A stretch of DNA of 64,000 bases, taken from the NCBI GenBank assembly GCA_018970445.1, contig JAGWWF010000001.1, forward strand, positions 124,001 to 188,000, written 5' to 3'. The stretch comes from Alphaproteobacteria bacterium (GTDB lineage Bacteria; Pseudomonadota; Alphaproteobacteria; Sphingomonadales; Sphingomonadaceae). Of the stretch, positions 8,206-16,359 are shown in pieces (the first letter of the stretch is position 1; each line of letters opens with the position of its first letter). A program made the position numbers and the translations under genes. Below the pieces are notes generated by a model. It was not told the DNA's origin. It did no database searches and saw only the letters and a list, made by a program, of their open reading frames with translations.

Positions 8206-8745
8206 TTACAGGGCCAGCAGCATCTTGCCCACGAACACCGCGAAGGTGGCGATCAGCCCGCCGATGAACACGCGATAGCCCCAGCCCAGATATTTGTATT
8301 TCTTGTTCGCCAGCACCTGGCCCAGTTGGTAGACATCGCGGGCCATCGCCGTCTGGATCGCGTGATCCTGCGCGTTGGTGCGTTCCAGCCAGTCGATCCA
8401 GGCCGCCTCGCTGAGTTGGGTGAAGCCGGCGAAGAACAACAGGTTGGGCGGCGCCGGCGGGCCCTTGGGCGGCCGGCCGATCGACGGCAGCACCGCCAGC
8501 ATGCACAGCACGGCGGCCAGCCCGGAACTGGCGGCCAGCACCAGCAGCGCCGGATTGTGCGCGGCTTCCTTCACCACCAGGGCAAAGATCACCGAATTGA
8601 CGCCGATGATGATGTTGGCCTTCTGATCGGCCATCGCCGACAGGGTGACGTGGTGCGCCTGGCAGGTGCGGATCAGATGGATGGCGTTGGCGTGCGACGC
8701 GCCGGGGGCGCCTTCCTGCGCCGCATCCAGGCTGATATCGATCAT
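8206..8745 (-). CDS. Pycsar-effector-domain (PycTM-like) membrane protein, copy 1
   Basis: This is the paralogue of the preceding entry, 179 residues. It has the same ADQKAN amphipathic start, a two-helix hairpin (IIIGVNSVIFALVV and LVLAASSGLAAVLCMLAV), the conserved PNLLFFAGFTQLSEAAW loop, and a C-terminal helix after KKYKYLGWGYRVF. ATG 8745 follows GGGAG; an ATG at 8754 is also possible. It is the first gene of the minus-strand pair, with 77 bp to the second. It is transcribed divergently from acp, with 99 bp between. In characterised Pycsar systems such proteins respond to cyclic CMP or UMP from a paired cyclase; none is present here. A role in envelope or sphingolipid homeostasis is possible but inferred only from location. 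Confidence 0.78.
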   Translation of the reverse strand: MIDISLDAAQEGAPGASHANAIHLIRTCQAHHVTLSAMADQKANIIIGVNSVIFALVVKEAAHNPALLVLAASSGLAAVLCMLAVLPSIGRPPKGPPAPPNLLFFAGFTQLSEAAWIDWLERTNAQDHAIQTAMARDVYQLGQVLANKKYKYLGWGYRVFIGGLIATFAVFVGKMLLAL

Positions 8746-8844
8746 GTCTCCCATGTGCGGCATCATGGCACCGGTTTTGCCGTTCCGCAATTTGGCCATG
8801 TTGTGGGGGCAAGGGGCCACGACAGCCGAGTTCATGGAGCCGAT

Positions 8845-9096
8845 ATGACCGACCGCGCCGGGGTTTATGCCCGCATCCTCGAATTGATCGAGCCATTGAA
8901 TGCCAGGAAGGTGGCGCTGGGCGAGCATACCAGCTTTGCCGGCGACATGGAGATGGACAGCCTCACCGTGATGGATCTGGTGGCCAGCATGGAAGATGAA
9001 TGGGACATCATGATCCCGCTGAACATGCTGCCCGATCTGGAAACCATCGGCCAGGTTGCCGATGCCGTGCACGGCCTGGTGGCAAAGAAGGGCTGA
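8845..9096 (+). CDS. Acyl carrier protein of the sphingolipid pathway
   Basis: This 83-residue acyl carrier protein carries the phosphopantetheine-attachment Ser in the motif EMDSLTVMDLV, near residue 38, followed by the acidic helix II (SMEDEWDIMIP). It would be loaded by the acyl-AMP ligase at 4813 and donate acyl groups to serine palmitoyltransferase, whose ATG lies 4 bp after its stop. ATG 8845 follows CATGGAG. A dedicated ACP next to spt is the arrangement known from Caulobacter and Sphingomonas-type sphingolipid loci. It is distinct from the housekeeping fatty-acid ACP, which would sit with fab genes. Confidence 0.93.
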   Translation: MTDRAGVYARILELIEPLNARKVALGEHTSFAGDMEMDSLTVMDLVASMEDEWDIMIPLNMLPDLETIGQVADAVHGLVAKKG

Positions 9097-9100
9097 AGCG

Positions 9101-10318
9101 ATGACCGTGGACCTGCTCGCGAAATATGATCCGCTGATCGCCGAACATGCCGGGCTGCTGGCCACCGGCATCCGCGATCCGTTCGGCATCGTGATGGACG
9201 AGGTGCTGTCGCCCACCCAGGCCATCATCAAGGGCAAGGCCACCATCCTCCTGGGCACCTACAACTACATGGGCATGACCTTCGATGCCGATGTGGTGGC
9301 CGCCGGCCAGGCCGCCCTGCGCGACTATGGCGCCGGCACCACCGGCAGCCGCGTGCTGAACGGCACCTATCAGACGCACAAGGAATGCGAAGCCGCGCTG
9401 AAGGATTTTTACGGCATGGCGCATGCCATGGTGTTTTCCACCGGCTATCAGGCCAATCTGGGCATGGTCTCCACGCTGGCCGGCAAGGGCGATTTCATCA
9501 TCCTCGATGCCGACAGCCATGCCTCCATCTATGATGGCTGCAAGATGTCCAACGCCGATATCGTGCGTTTCCGCCACAATGATGCCGCCGATCTGGAAAA
9601 GCGGCTGAAGCGGCTGCCGGCCGACGCCGGCAAGCTGGTGGTGCTGGAAGGCGTCTATTCGATGCTGGGCGATGTCGCCCCGCTGCCCGAACTGGTGGCC
9701 ATCGCCAAGGCGCACGGGGCGATGGTGCTGGTGGATGAAGCCCATGGCATGGGCTTTTTCGGCGCGCATGGCCGCGGCGTGTACGAAGAACAGGGCGTGG
9801 CGGACGACGTTGATTTCGTTGTCGGCACCTTTTCCAAATCGGTCGGCACGGTGGGCGGTTTCTGCGTGTCGAACCATCCCCGGTTCGAGATCCTGCGCCT
9901 GGTCTGCCGGCCCTACACCTTCACCGCCTCGCTGCCGCCCGCCGTGGTGGCCAGCGCCGCCACCTCCATCCGCAAGCTGATGACCGCGCACGACAAGCGC
10001 GCCCGGCTGTGGGAGGCGACGCGCCGGCTGCACGGCGGCCTGAAGGCGCGCGGCTTCCGCCTGGCCACCGACACGCCGGAAAGCGCCATCGTGTCGGTGC
10101 TGATGCCCGATCAGGAAACCACGGCGCTGATGTGGTCCACGCTGATCGATCTGGGCGTCTATGTGAACATGAGCCGCCCGCCCGCCACCCCGGCCGGCGT
10201 GTTCCTGCTGCGCTGTTCCATCTGCGCCCTGCATTCGGATGAACAGATCGACACCGTGCTCGGCCGCTTTGAACAGGCGGCGCAGCTGTGCAATCTGGCC
10301 CGCAACCAGGCCGCCTGA
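9101..10318 (+). CDS. spt: Serine palmitoyltransferase (PLP-dependent alpha-oxoamine synthase)
   Basis: This enzyme catalyses the first committed step of sphingolipid synthesis, the decarboxylating condensation of L-serine with a palmitoyl thioester to give 3-ketodihydrosphingosine. The 405-residue protein has the full PLP set: DADSHASIYDG for the stacking His, DEAHGMGFFGAHGRG for the Asp-x-Ala-His pair, and GTFSKSVGTVGGF with the Schiff-base Lys near residue 245. It has no N-terminal membrane helix, consistent with the soluble bacterial homodimer. ATG 9101 is 4 bp after acp, so translation is probably coupled. The alternatives (KBL, BioF, HemA) are less likely given the ACP and bCerS-like neighbours. 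Confidence 0.93.
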   Translation: MTVDLLAKYDPLIAEHAGLLATGIRDPFGIVMDEVLSPTQAIIKGKATILLGTYNYMGMTFDADVVAAGQAALRDYGAGTTGSRVLNGTYQTHKECEAALKDFYGMAHAMVFSTGYQANLGMVSTLAGKGDFIILDADSHASIYDGCKMSNADIVRFRHNDAADLEKRLKRLPADAGKLVVLEGVYSMLGDVAPLPELVAIAKAHGAMVLVDEAHGMGFFGAHGRGVYEEQGVADDVDFVVGTFSKSVGTVGGFCVSNHPRFEILRLVCRPYTFTASLPPAVVASAATSIRKLMTAHDKRARLWEATRRLHGGLKARGFRLATDTPESAIVSVLMPDQETTALMWSTLIDLGVYVNMSRPPATPAGVFLLRCSICALHSDEQIDTVLGRFEQAAQLCNLARNQAA

Positions 10319-10339
10319 TTTCTTCATGACGCAGCCCGG

Positions 10340-10366
10340 CCGGGCGGCTATAGCAGGGCCGCCCGG
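10340..10366 (+). terminator. GC-rich hairpin after spt
   Basis: A perfect 9-bp stem (CCGGGCGGC / GCCGCCCGG) with a 9-base loop lies between the spt stop and the lptF start. There is no U-run, so it may act as an attenuator or mRNA 3' stabiliser rather than a full terminator. Confidence 0.4.
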
Positions 10367-10401
10367 TCGCCATCGCGCCCGGCAGGGGATGTCACCGCGG
10401 C

Positions 10402-11616
10402 GTGTTCAAGCGCATTGATCGTTATGTGTTCGGCCTGATCCTGGTGCCGCTGATCGGCACGCTGGTGGTGGCCGCGATGCTGCTGGTGCTGGATCGCATG
10501 CTGCGGCTATTCGATTTCGTCATCAACGAAGGCGGCCCGGTCAATGTCGTGTGGCGCATGCTGGGCAATCTCTTGCCCGAATATCTGTCGCTGGGCATTC
10601 CGATCGGCGTGATGCTGGGCACGCTGCTGGCCTTTCGCCGGCTGGCGCTGTCGTCGGAACTGGATTCGCTGCTGGCCGTCGGCATGTCCTATGGCCGGCT
10701 GCTGCGGGTGCCGTTCCTGTTTGCCGTGGTGTTTGCCGTGGTCAATCTGGGCATTGTCGGCTGGTTGCAGCCGGTCACCCGCTATGCCTATGAAAATCTG
10801 CGCTTTGAGCTGCGGTCGGGCGCGCTGGGGGCCTCGATCAAGGTGGGCGAATTTGCCAATCTGGGCGGCGGCATGACGCTGCGGGTGGAAGAATCGCGCA
10901 ACCAGGGTGCTGATCTGCGCGGCCTGTTCGTGCGCGGCAGCAAGAATGGCCAGACCATTGCCGCCACCGCCGCCTATGGCCAGTTCCTGGCCACCGATGA
11001 TCCCGAAACCATCCTGCTGCGCCTGCAGCAGGGCACGCTGGTGCACAGCCCGTCACCGGGGGCAAACCCACGCGTGCTGTCCTTCTCCCAGCATGATGTG
11101 CCGATCCCGCTGCCGGAAATGGTGGCGTTCCGCAAACGCGGCGAAGGCAATCTGGAAGCCACGCTGCCCGAATTGCTGCGCAGCATGACCAGCGGCGACA
11201 CGGCCGAATTGCGGCGCAGCGCGGCTGCCACCTTTCACCGCCGCATCGTTCAGTGCGTGATCATGTTCGTGCTGCCGTTCCTGGCGGTGGCGATGGCGGT
11301 GCCGCCCAAACGCTCCACCTCGGCGCTGGGGGTGTTCCTGTCGATCATCGCGCTCGTCACCTTCCACAAGCTCACCGAATATGGCGAGCGCATGGGCGCG
11401 CTGGGCCGGGTGGATCCGGTGCTGGCCCAGTGGCTGCCCTATGCGCTGTTCTTTGGCCTGGCGCTGTGGATGTTCCGCGTGCTGGCGCGGCCCGGCGGCC
11501 AGCCGATCGGCGCGCTCGATCGCTGGTTCGGCGCAGTCAGCGGCCTGGTGTCCGGCCTTGCCGCCCGGCTGGTGCGCCGCCAGCGCTGGTCTGATGACGT
11601 GCTGTCGGCGGGATAG
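10402..11616 (+). CDS. lptF: LptF/LptG family lipid-export ABC permease, LptF
   Basis: This is a 404-residue inner-membrane permease of the YjgP/YjgQ family. Six membrane helices are visible, three near the N-terminus and three after residue 285, with the periplasmic beta-jellyroll region between (GGGMTLRVEESRNQGADLRG). Such permeases pull lipids from the inner membrane for transfer to the Lpt bridge. The start is GTG at 10402. It lies 83 bp after spt, past a 9-bp hairpin, and 3 bp before lptG. Sphingomonads studied so far carry glycosphingolipids in place of LPS, so the substrate may be a sphingolipid; this is inference. Confidence 0.9.
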   Translation: MFKRIDRYVFGLILVPLIGTLVVAAMLLVLDRMLRLFDFVINEGGPVNVVWRMLGNLLPEYLSLGIPIGVMLGTLLAFRRLALSSELDSLLAVGMSYGRLLRVPFLFAVVFAVVNLGIVGWLQPVTRYAYENLRFELRSGALGASIKVGEFANLGGGMTLRVEESRNQGADLRGLFVRGSKNGQTIAATAAYGQFLATDDPETILLRLQQGTLVHSPSPGANPRVLSFSQHDVPIPLPEMVAFRKRGEGNLEATLPELLRSMTSGDTAELRRSAAATFHRRIVQCVIMFVLPFLAVAMAVPPKRSTSALGVFLSIIALVTFHKLTEYGERMGALGRVDPVLAQWLPYALFFGLALWMFRVLARPGGQPIGALDRWFGAVSGLVSGLAARLVRRQRWSDDVLSAG

Positions 11617-11619
11617 GCC

Positions 11620-12708
11620 ATGGCGATCTTCCCCTCGCGCACCATTGCCTGGTACACCGCGCGCATGTTCCTGGTGCGGGTGGCGGCGTTCATCCTCGGC
11701 CTCACCATCATCCTGCAATCGCTCGATCTCCTGTCGGAAAGCGGCAAGGTGCTGGCCGCCGCCGGCAACACCGAGGCGGATCTGTGGGTCTATGTCTCCT
11801 TGCGCGCGCCGCAGATCGTGCAGCTGTTCCTGCCCTTTTCGGTGCTGCTCGCCACGCTGGTCACCCTCGCCACCCTGAACCAGAACAGCGAGGTGGTGAT
11901 CTTCAAGGCCGCCGGCATGTCGGCGCACCACATCTTGGCGCCGCTGGTGCTGGCCGCGCTGGGCGTGGCGGCGGCCAATTTCGCCTGGAACGAACGCATC
12001 GCCACACGGTCCAGCGCCACGCTGAAGGCCTGGCAGGAGGCCGAATATCGCAAGCTGCCCAAGGCGGCGGCGGCGCGCACGCAAAGCTGGGTGCGTGGCG
12101 GCGATGATCTGTTCCACGCGCAAGCGGTGAGCGGTCGCGGCGCGGCGACAAGGCTGGATGATGTCACCATCTATGATCGGCGCGGCAACCGGCTGGTGCA
12201 GGTGGTGATGGCGGCCAGCGCCACGCCGGCAGCCGGCGGCTGGCAATTGCGCGATGTGCGGCTGTTCGATGTGGCCAGCGGCGGGCTGGAAACCCGCGAC
12301 CGTCTGCTGTTCGCAACCGATGTGCTGCCGCGCCAGTTCACCGTGGCCAGCATCAACCCCAATTTCGTCGCGCTGTGGGATTTGTGGCCACAGATTGCCG
12401 AACAGCGCGCCGCCGGCAAATCCACCGACGTGCTGGAAGCGGCGGCCTGGCACAAGATTTCGGGGCCTTTGTCGGCGGTGCTGATGCCATTGCTGGGCGC
12501 CGTGGCGGCTTTTGGGCTGGCGCGATCGGGCAAGTTGTTCGTGCGCGCCGTGATCGGCATGGCGCTGGGCTTCGCCTTTTTCGTGGCCGACAATTTCATG
12601 CTGGCGATGGGCAATTTCGGCACGGTGCCGCCGCTGATGGCGGCCTGGTCGCCGTTCATCCTGTTCCTGCTGATCGGCGAGGCCGTGCTGATCCGCACCG
12701 AGGAATGA
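11620..12708 (+). CDS. lptG: LptF/LptG family lipid-export ABC permease, LptG
   Basis: This 362-residue partner of LptF belongs to the same YjgP/YjgQ family. The N-terminal helices are RMFLVRVAAFILGLTIILQSL and LFLPFSVLLATLVTLATL, followed by the coupling-helix region (SEVVIFKAAGMSAHHIL), a periplasmic beta domain, and C-terminal helices ending LLIGEAVLIRTEE. It forms the heterodimer with LptF that works with the ATPase LptB, which is not in this window. ATG 11620 lies 3 bp after lptF. It is followed 42 bp later by the bCerS-like gene in the same direction. Confidence 0.9.
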   Translation: MAIFPSRTIAWYTARMFLVRVAAFILGLTIILQSLDLLSESGKVLAAAGNTEADLWVYVSLRAPQIVQLFLPFSVLLATLVTLATLNQNSEVVIFKAAGMSAHHILAPLVLAALGVAAANFAWNERIATRSSATLKAWQEAEYRKLPKAAAARTQSWVRGGDDLFHAQAVSGRGAATRLDDVTIYDRRGNRLVQVVMAASATPAAGGWQLRDVRLFDVASGGLETRDRLLFATDVLPRQFTVASINPNFVALWDLWPQIAEQRAAGKSTDVLEAAAWHKISGPLSAVLMPLLGAVAAFGLARSGKLFVRAVIGMALGFAFFVADNFMLAMGNFGTVPPLMAAWSPFILFLLIGEAVLIRTEE

Positions 12709-12750
12709 TTGCCCCCAAACCGCCTTGATTGGCTTTTATCAGCACCCGTG

Positions 12751-13905
12751 ATGAGCAGCATCACCCTCAAGCGCGTCGACAGCGCCGCCGATCGCAAGGC
12801 CTTCGTCAATCTGCCCTGGGCGCTCTATGCCGATGATCCGCACTGGGTGCCGCCGCTGAAAAGCGAAATGCTGGGCCTGATCGGCGGCATCAAGACCAAT
12901 CCCTGGTTCGGCCATGCCGAAGCTGCCCTGTGGCTGGCCTTCAAGGATGGCCGGCCGGTGGGCCGCATTTCGGCCCAGGTCGATCAACTGGCCATCGCCC
13001 CCGGTGCGCCAGGCGGCGGCCCCGGCACCGGCCATTGGGGCATGTTCGAATGCATCGACGATGCCGCGGTGGCCGCTGCGCTGTTCACCGCCGCCGAAGA
13101 CTGGCTGCGCGGCCGCGGCATGACCCGCGCGCTGGGGCCGTTCAGCCTGTCGATCTGGGATGAGCCGGGCCTGCTGGTGCAGGGTTTCGACGGGCCGCCC
13201 ACCGTGATGATGGGCCATCACCGCGCCTGGTATGAACGGCTGGTCACGGCGCGCGGCTATCAGGGCGTGAAGGATCTGCACTGCTGGTCGCTGCCGATCG
13301 CCCAGCCGTTTCCGGAAATGGCCCAGCGCATCGTCGCCTTCAGCGAACGCAACGCCAAGCTGGTGACGCGCAAGGTGAACAAGGCCAATTTCGATGCCGA
13401 AGCGGCGCTGATCCTCGATATCCTCAACGATGCCTGGTCCGACAATTGGGGCTTTGTGCCGCTCACCCCGGCCGAAATCGCCTATGTCGGCAAGAAGCTG
13501 AAACCGATCATCTTTGAAGATCTGGTGCGCATCGCCGAATATGAAGGCGTGCCCGTCGGCTTCATGATCACCCTGCCCGACATCAACGAACTGACGCGCG
13601 ATCTGAACGGCAGCTTGTTTCCCTTCGGCTGGGCCAAATTGCTGTGGCGGCTGCGCGCGCCCAAGGTCAGGCGCATGCGCGTGCCCTTGATGGGCATCCG
13701 GAAATCGCTGCAGGGCCACCGCGTTGCCAGCCTGATGGCCTTCCAGATGATTGAATACATCCGCCGCAGCGCCGTGGCCGACTTCGGCGCCACCGAAGGC
13801 GAAATCGGCTGGATTCTCGACGACAACGGCCCCATGCGCTCCATCGCCGACGCGCTGGAAAGCCACGTGACCCGCACCTATCGGGTGTTCGAACGCGCCT
13901 TGTGA
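12751..13905 (+). CDS. GNAT-like N-acyltransferase, probable bacterial ceramide synthase
   Basis: This 384-residue protein of the group usually annotated as N-acetyltransferase or dATP pyrophosphohydrolase opens with a typical PWALYADDPHWVPPLKSEM segment. It has a GNAT-type core (AALWLAFKDGRPVGRISAQVD) and a second acyltransferase-like half. Caulobacter bCerS, which N-acylates the sphingoid base, belongs to this group and maps near spt. Synteny with spt, acp, the epimerase and the acyl-ACP synthetase makes that role likely here. The start is taken at ATG 12751; GTG 12748 is equally possible and neither has a strong ribosome site. It converges on the oxidoreductase at 13955. Confidence 0.75.
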   Translation: MSSITLKRVDSAADRKAFVNLPWALYADDPHWVPPLKSEMLGLIGGIKTNPWFGHAEAALWLAFKDGRPVGRISAQVDQLAIAPGAPGGGPGTGHWGMFECIDDAAVAAALFTAAEDWLRGRGMTRALGPFSLSIWDEPGLLVQGFDGPPTVMMGHHRAWYERLVTARGYQGVKDLHCWSLPIAQPFPEMAQRIVAFSERNAKLVTRKVNKANFDAEAALILDILNDAWSDNWGFVPLTPAEIAYVGKKLKPIIFEDLVRIAEYEGVPVGFMITLPDINELTRDLNGSLFPFGWAKLLWRLRAPKVRRMRVPLMGIRKSLQGHRVASLMAFQMIEYIRRSAVADFGATEGEIGWILDDNGPMRSIADALESHVTRTYRVFERAL

Positions 13906-13954
13906 ACCCGGCGCGGCCACCCGGCGCGCCATCGGGCTGGCCACGTCCGCCCCG

Positions 13955-14962
13955 TCAGATCTCCACGCAGATCTTGCCGAAATGCCGGCCTGATTCCTGG
14001 TGGCGGAAGGCCGCGCCCAGTTCGGCGAGCGGGAACTGCGCATCGATCACCGGGCGCATGCCGTTCTGGTTGATCGCGCGGATCATCTCCTGCTGCTGGC
14101 GGCGGGTGCCGACGGTGATGCCGATCAGGCGGATCTGCTTGGCCATCAGCTGCACGGTGGCGACCGGGCCGACATAGCCGGCCAGCACGCCGATCAGGCT
14201 GATATGGCCGCCCACCGCGCAGGCAGTGATCGATTCGGGCATGGTGCCGGCACCGCCAATCTCGATCACATGGTCCACGCCGCGCCCCTGCGTCAGCTTC
14301 ATCGCCTCGCTGCCCCAGCCGGGGGTGGACTTGTAGTTGATCAGATGATCGGCACCCATCGCCGCCAGCCGCGCCAGCTTCTCGTCGCTGCTGCTGGTGG
14401 CGATCACGGTGGCCCCCATCATCTTGGCGAACTGCACGGCAAAGATCGAAACCCCGCCCGTGCCCTGCACCAGCACGACATCGCCGGCCTGTACCTGGCC
14501 TTCCGGCACCAGCGCCCGCCACGCGGTCAACCCGGCACAGGTGAGGGTGGCGGCTTCGGCATGGCTGTAACCGAAAGGCGCATGGGTGAAGCTGGTCGCC
14601 GGGGCGATCACCTGTTCCACCGCATAGCCATCGGCACCATCGCCCGGCACGCCGGCAAAGCCCGCCATGTTGGGCCGGCCATCCAGCCAGCCGGGGAAGA
14701 AGGTGGAAACGACCATGTCGCCCGGCCGGAACTCGGTCACGCCCTCGCCCACGGCCAGCACCTCGCCGGCCCCGTCGCTCATCGGAATGCGGCCATCGGG
14801 GGTGGGGATGCCGCCGACCACGACGATATAATCATGATAATTCAGGCTGGACGCGCGCAGCCGCACCTTGATCTGGCCGGGGCCGGGGTCGCCCGGTTCG
14901 GCCATGTCCTCGTGGCGCAGATTGTCGATGCCGGCGGGGTGGCGGAGGCGGATGGCTTTCAT
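13955..14962 (-). CDS. Zinc-independent MDR-family alcohol dehydrogenase / quinone oxidoreductase
   Basis: This is a 335-residue medium-chain dehydrogenase. The N-terminal GroES-like domain includes GEVLAVGEGVTEFRPGDMV. The Rossmann domain has VQGTGGVSIFAVQFAK and a downstream SSSDEKLARLAAMGADHLINY, typical of NADP-using quinone-oxidoreductase-like members. The cluster of Cys residues that binds structural zinc is absent. The substrate cannot be predicted. It runs opposite to the sphingolipid genes. Upstream of it is the 311-bp hairpin-rich spacer. Confidence 0.85.
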   Translation of the reverse strand: MKAIRLRHPAGIDNLRHEDMAEPGDPGPGQIKVRLRASSLNYHDYIVVVGGIPTPDGRIPMSDGAGEVLAVGEGVTEFRPGDMVVSTFFPGWLDGRPNMAGFAGVPGDGADGYAVEQVIAPATSFTHAPFGYSHAEAATLTCAGLTAWRALVPEGQVQAGDVVLVQGTGGVSIFAVQFAKMMGATVIATSSSDEKLARLAAMGADHLINYKSTPGWGSEAMKLTQGRGVDHVIEIGGAGTMPESITACAVGGHISLIGVLAGYVGPVATVQLMAKQIRLIGITVGTRRQQQEMIRAINQNGMRPVIDAQFPLAELGAAFRHQESGRHFGKICVEI

Positions 14963-15017
14963 CGGATCGAGGCTCCCTGGGGTTCAGGGCAGCCTAGACC
15001 GGTATGGCCTGCAATCT

Positions 15018-15275
15018 CCCCTCCCCTTCAGGGGAGGGGGCGGGGGTGGGGGTGTGCCGCAAACCCAGACCCGCCGTGTCGAAGCGCTAGGCCACGGCCG
15101 GCGGCAAAGCCGCCGAGTCCGTGTTGGGAGGAGGAAGGAAGAAGAAAGAGCGTGGCGGAGCCACGCCGTCAGACGAGTCAAAACGGGCGGGGAAGGCCCG
15201 CCCGTTTCGCTCGCTGGCCGAGCTTGCGCGAGTCGGTGTCCATCGCTGCGCGATAGCCACGCGCCGCGCGGCGCT
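15018..15275. repeat. Hairpin-rich intergenic region (six or more inverted repeats)
   Basis: The 311-bp gap between the oxidoreductase and the hydroxyacid dehydrogenase holds a chain of short perfect inverted repeats and no convincing gene. They are CCCCTCCCCT/AGGGGAGGGG at 15018-15039, CGGCGGC/GCCGCCG at 15099-15115, GCGTGGC/GCCACGC at 15150-15166, an 11-bp stem AAACGGGCGGG/CCCGCCCGTTT at 15181-15207, and the 14-bp palindrome GCGCCGCGCGGCGC at 15261-15274. A purine-rich tract (GGAGGAAGGAAGAAGAAAGAG) lies between the second and third. The region resembles a mosaic of intergenic repeat units. It may include the terminator of the dehydrogenase and the promoter of the oxidoreductase. Confidence 0.7.
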
Positions 15276-16284
15276 ATGCCCACCCTTCCAGAACGATATC
15301 CGGCGGCCGGTGCCCATCCACCCACACGCGGATGTTGGCGATCACCTTTTCGCCCATCGCCTGCCGGCCTTCGAAGGTGGCGCTGCCCATGTGCGGCAGC
15401 AGCACCACGCTGTTCATGGCCAGCAGGCGCGGGTCCACCGCCGGTTCATGTTCGAACACGTCCAGCCCCGCCCCGGCGATCTGGCCGCGCGCCAGCGCCT
15501 CGCACAGGGCGTTTTCATCGACGATCTCGCCGCGCGCGGCGTTGATGAGATAGGCGCTCTTCTGCATCAGGGCAAAGCGGCGGGCATCGATCAGATGGTG
15601 GGTATCGGGCGTGTGCGGGCAATTGATGCTGATGATGTCCACCCGCGCCAGCATGGCATCCAGATCGGCCCACCAGGTCGCTTCCATCTCGGCCTCGATG
15701 CTGGGCGGCAGGCGGTGGCGGTTGTGATAATGCACGGTCAGGCCAAAGGCGCGGGCGCGGCGGGCGACCGCGCTGCCGATGCGGCCCATGCCGATGATGC
15801 CCAGCCGCTTGCCGGTGATGCGGTGGCCCAGCATGCCGGTGGGCGACCAGCCGGCCCATTCATTGGCGCGCACCAGCTTCTCGCCGGCGCCCAGCCGGCG
15901 CGGCACCGTCAGGATCAGCGCCATCACCATGTCGGCGGTGTCATCGGTCAACACGCCGGGCGTGTTGGTCACCACCACGCGGGCGGCGCGGGCGGCGTGC
16001 AGATCGATATGATCCACCCCCACCCCGAAATTGGCGCACAGCTTCAGCCGGCCGGCCGCCGCCGCCGCGGCAAACACCGCGGCATCCAGATGATCGGTCA
16101 CCGTGGGCACCAGCACGTCGCAGCGGCCGGCGGCATCGGCCAGCTGATCGGCGGTGAACGGCGTGTCGGTCAGGTTCAGCTCGACATCGAACAGTTCGGC
16201 CATGCGGGTTTCCACCGCCTGCGGCAGGCGGCGGGTGACGATGACCTTTGGGCGCCCAGGGGAGGGCTTGGGTGTGTTGGGCAT
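15274..16284 (-). CDS. D-isomer-specific 2-hydroxyacid dehydrogenase (glyoxylate/hydroxypyruvate reductase-like)
   Basis: This 336-residue cytoplasmic enzyme interconverts a 2-keto acid and a D-2-hydroxy acid with NAD(P)H. The Rossmann motif is GIIGMGRIGSAVARRARAFG. The substrate-binding loop FGVGVDHIDL and the catalytic Arg, Glu and His (NAARGEIVDE, AGAGLDVFEHEP, LLPHMGSAT) are all visible. It resembles GyaR-type glyoxylate reductases. ATG 16284 is preferred because GGAAG lies 5 bases upstream. The track start at 16299 is a TTG that overlaps this ribosome site. Confidence 0.9.
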   Translation of the reverse strand: MPNTPKPSPGRPKVIVTRRLPQAVETRMAELFDVELNLTDTPFTADQLADAAGRCDVLVPTVTDHLDAAVFAAAAAAGRLKLCANFGVGVDHIDLHAARAARVVVTNTPGVLTDDTADMVMALILTVPRRLGAGEKLVRANEWAGWSPTGMLGHRITGKRLGIIGMGRIGSAVARRARAFGLTVHYHNRHRLPPSIEAEMEATWWADLDAMLARVDIISINCPHTPDTHHLIDARRFALMQKSAYLINAARGEIVDENALCEALARGQIAGAGLDVFEHEPAVDPRLLAMNSVVLLPHMGSATFEGRQAMGEKVIANIRVWVDGHRPPDIVLEGWA

Positions 16285-16359
16285 GGCGGCTTCCGGCAAC
16301 TGTGATGTGGCGCGGTGAAGGCTTGCGCGGCCACGGCCAACCGGTCAAGAGGAAGTGCC

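Noticed and set aside
7571-8745. Calling the two membrane proteins a Pycsar anti-phage system
   Set aside because: A system needs a nucleotide cyclase and none lies nearby; the genes sit in a core lipid locus rather than a defence island.
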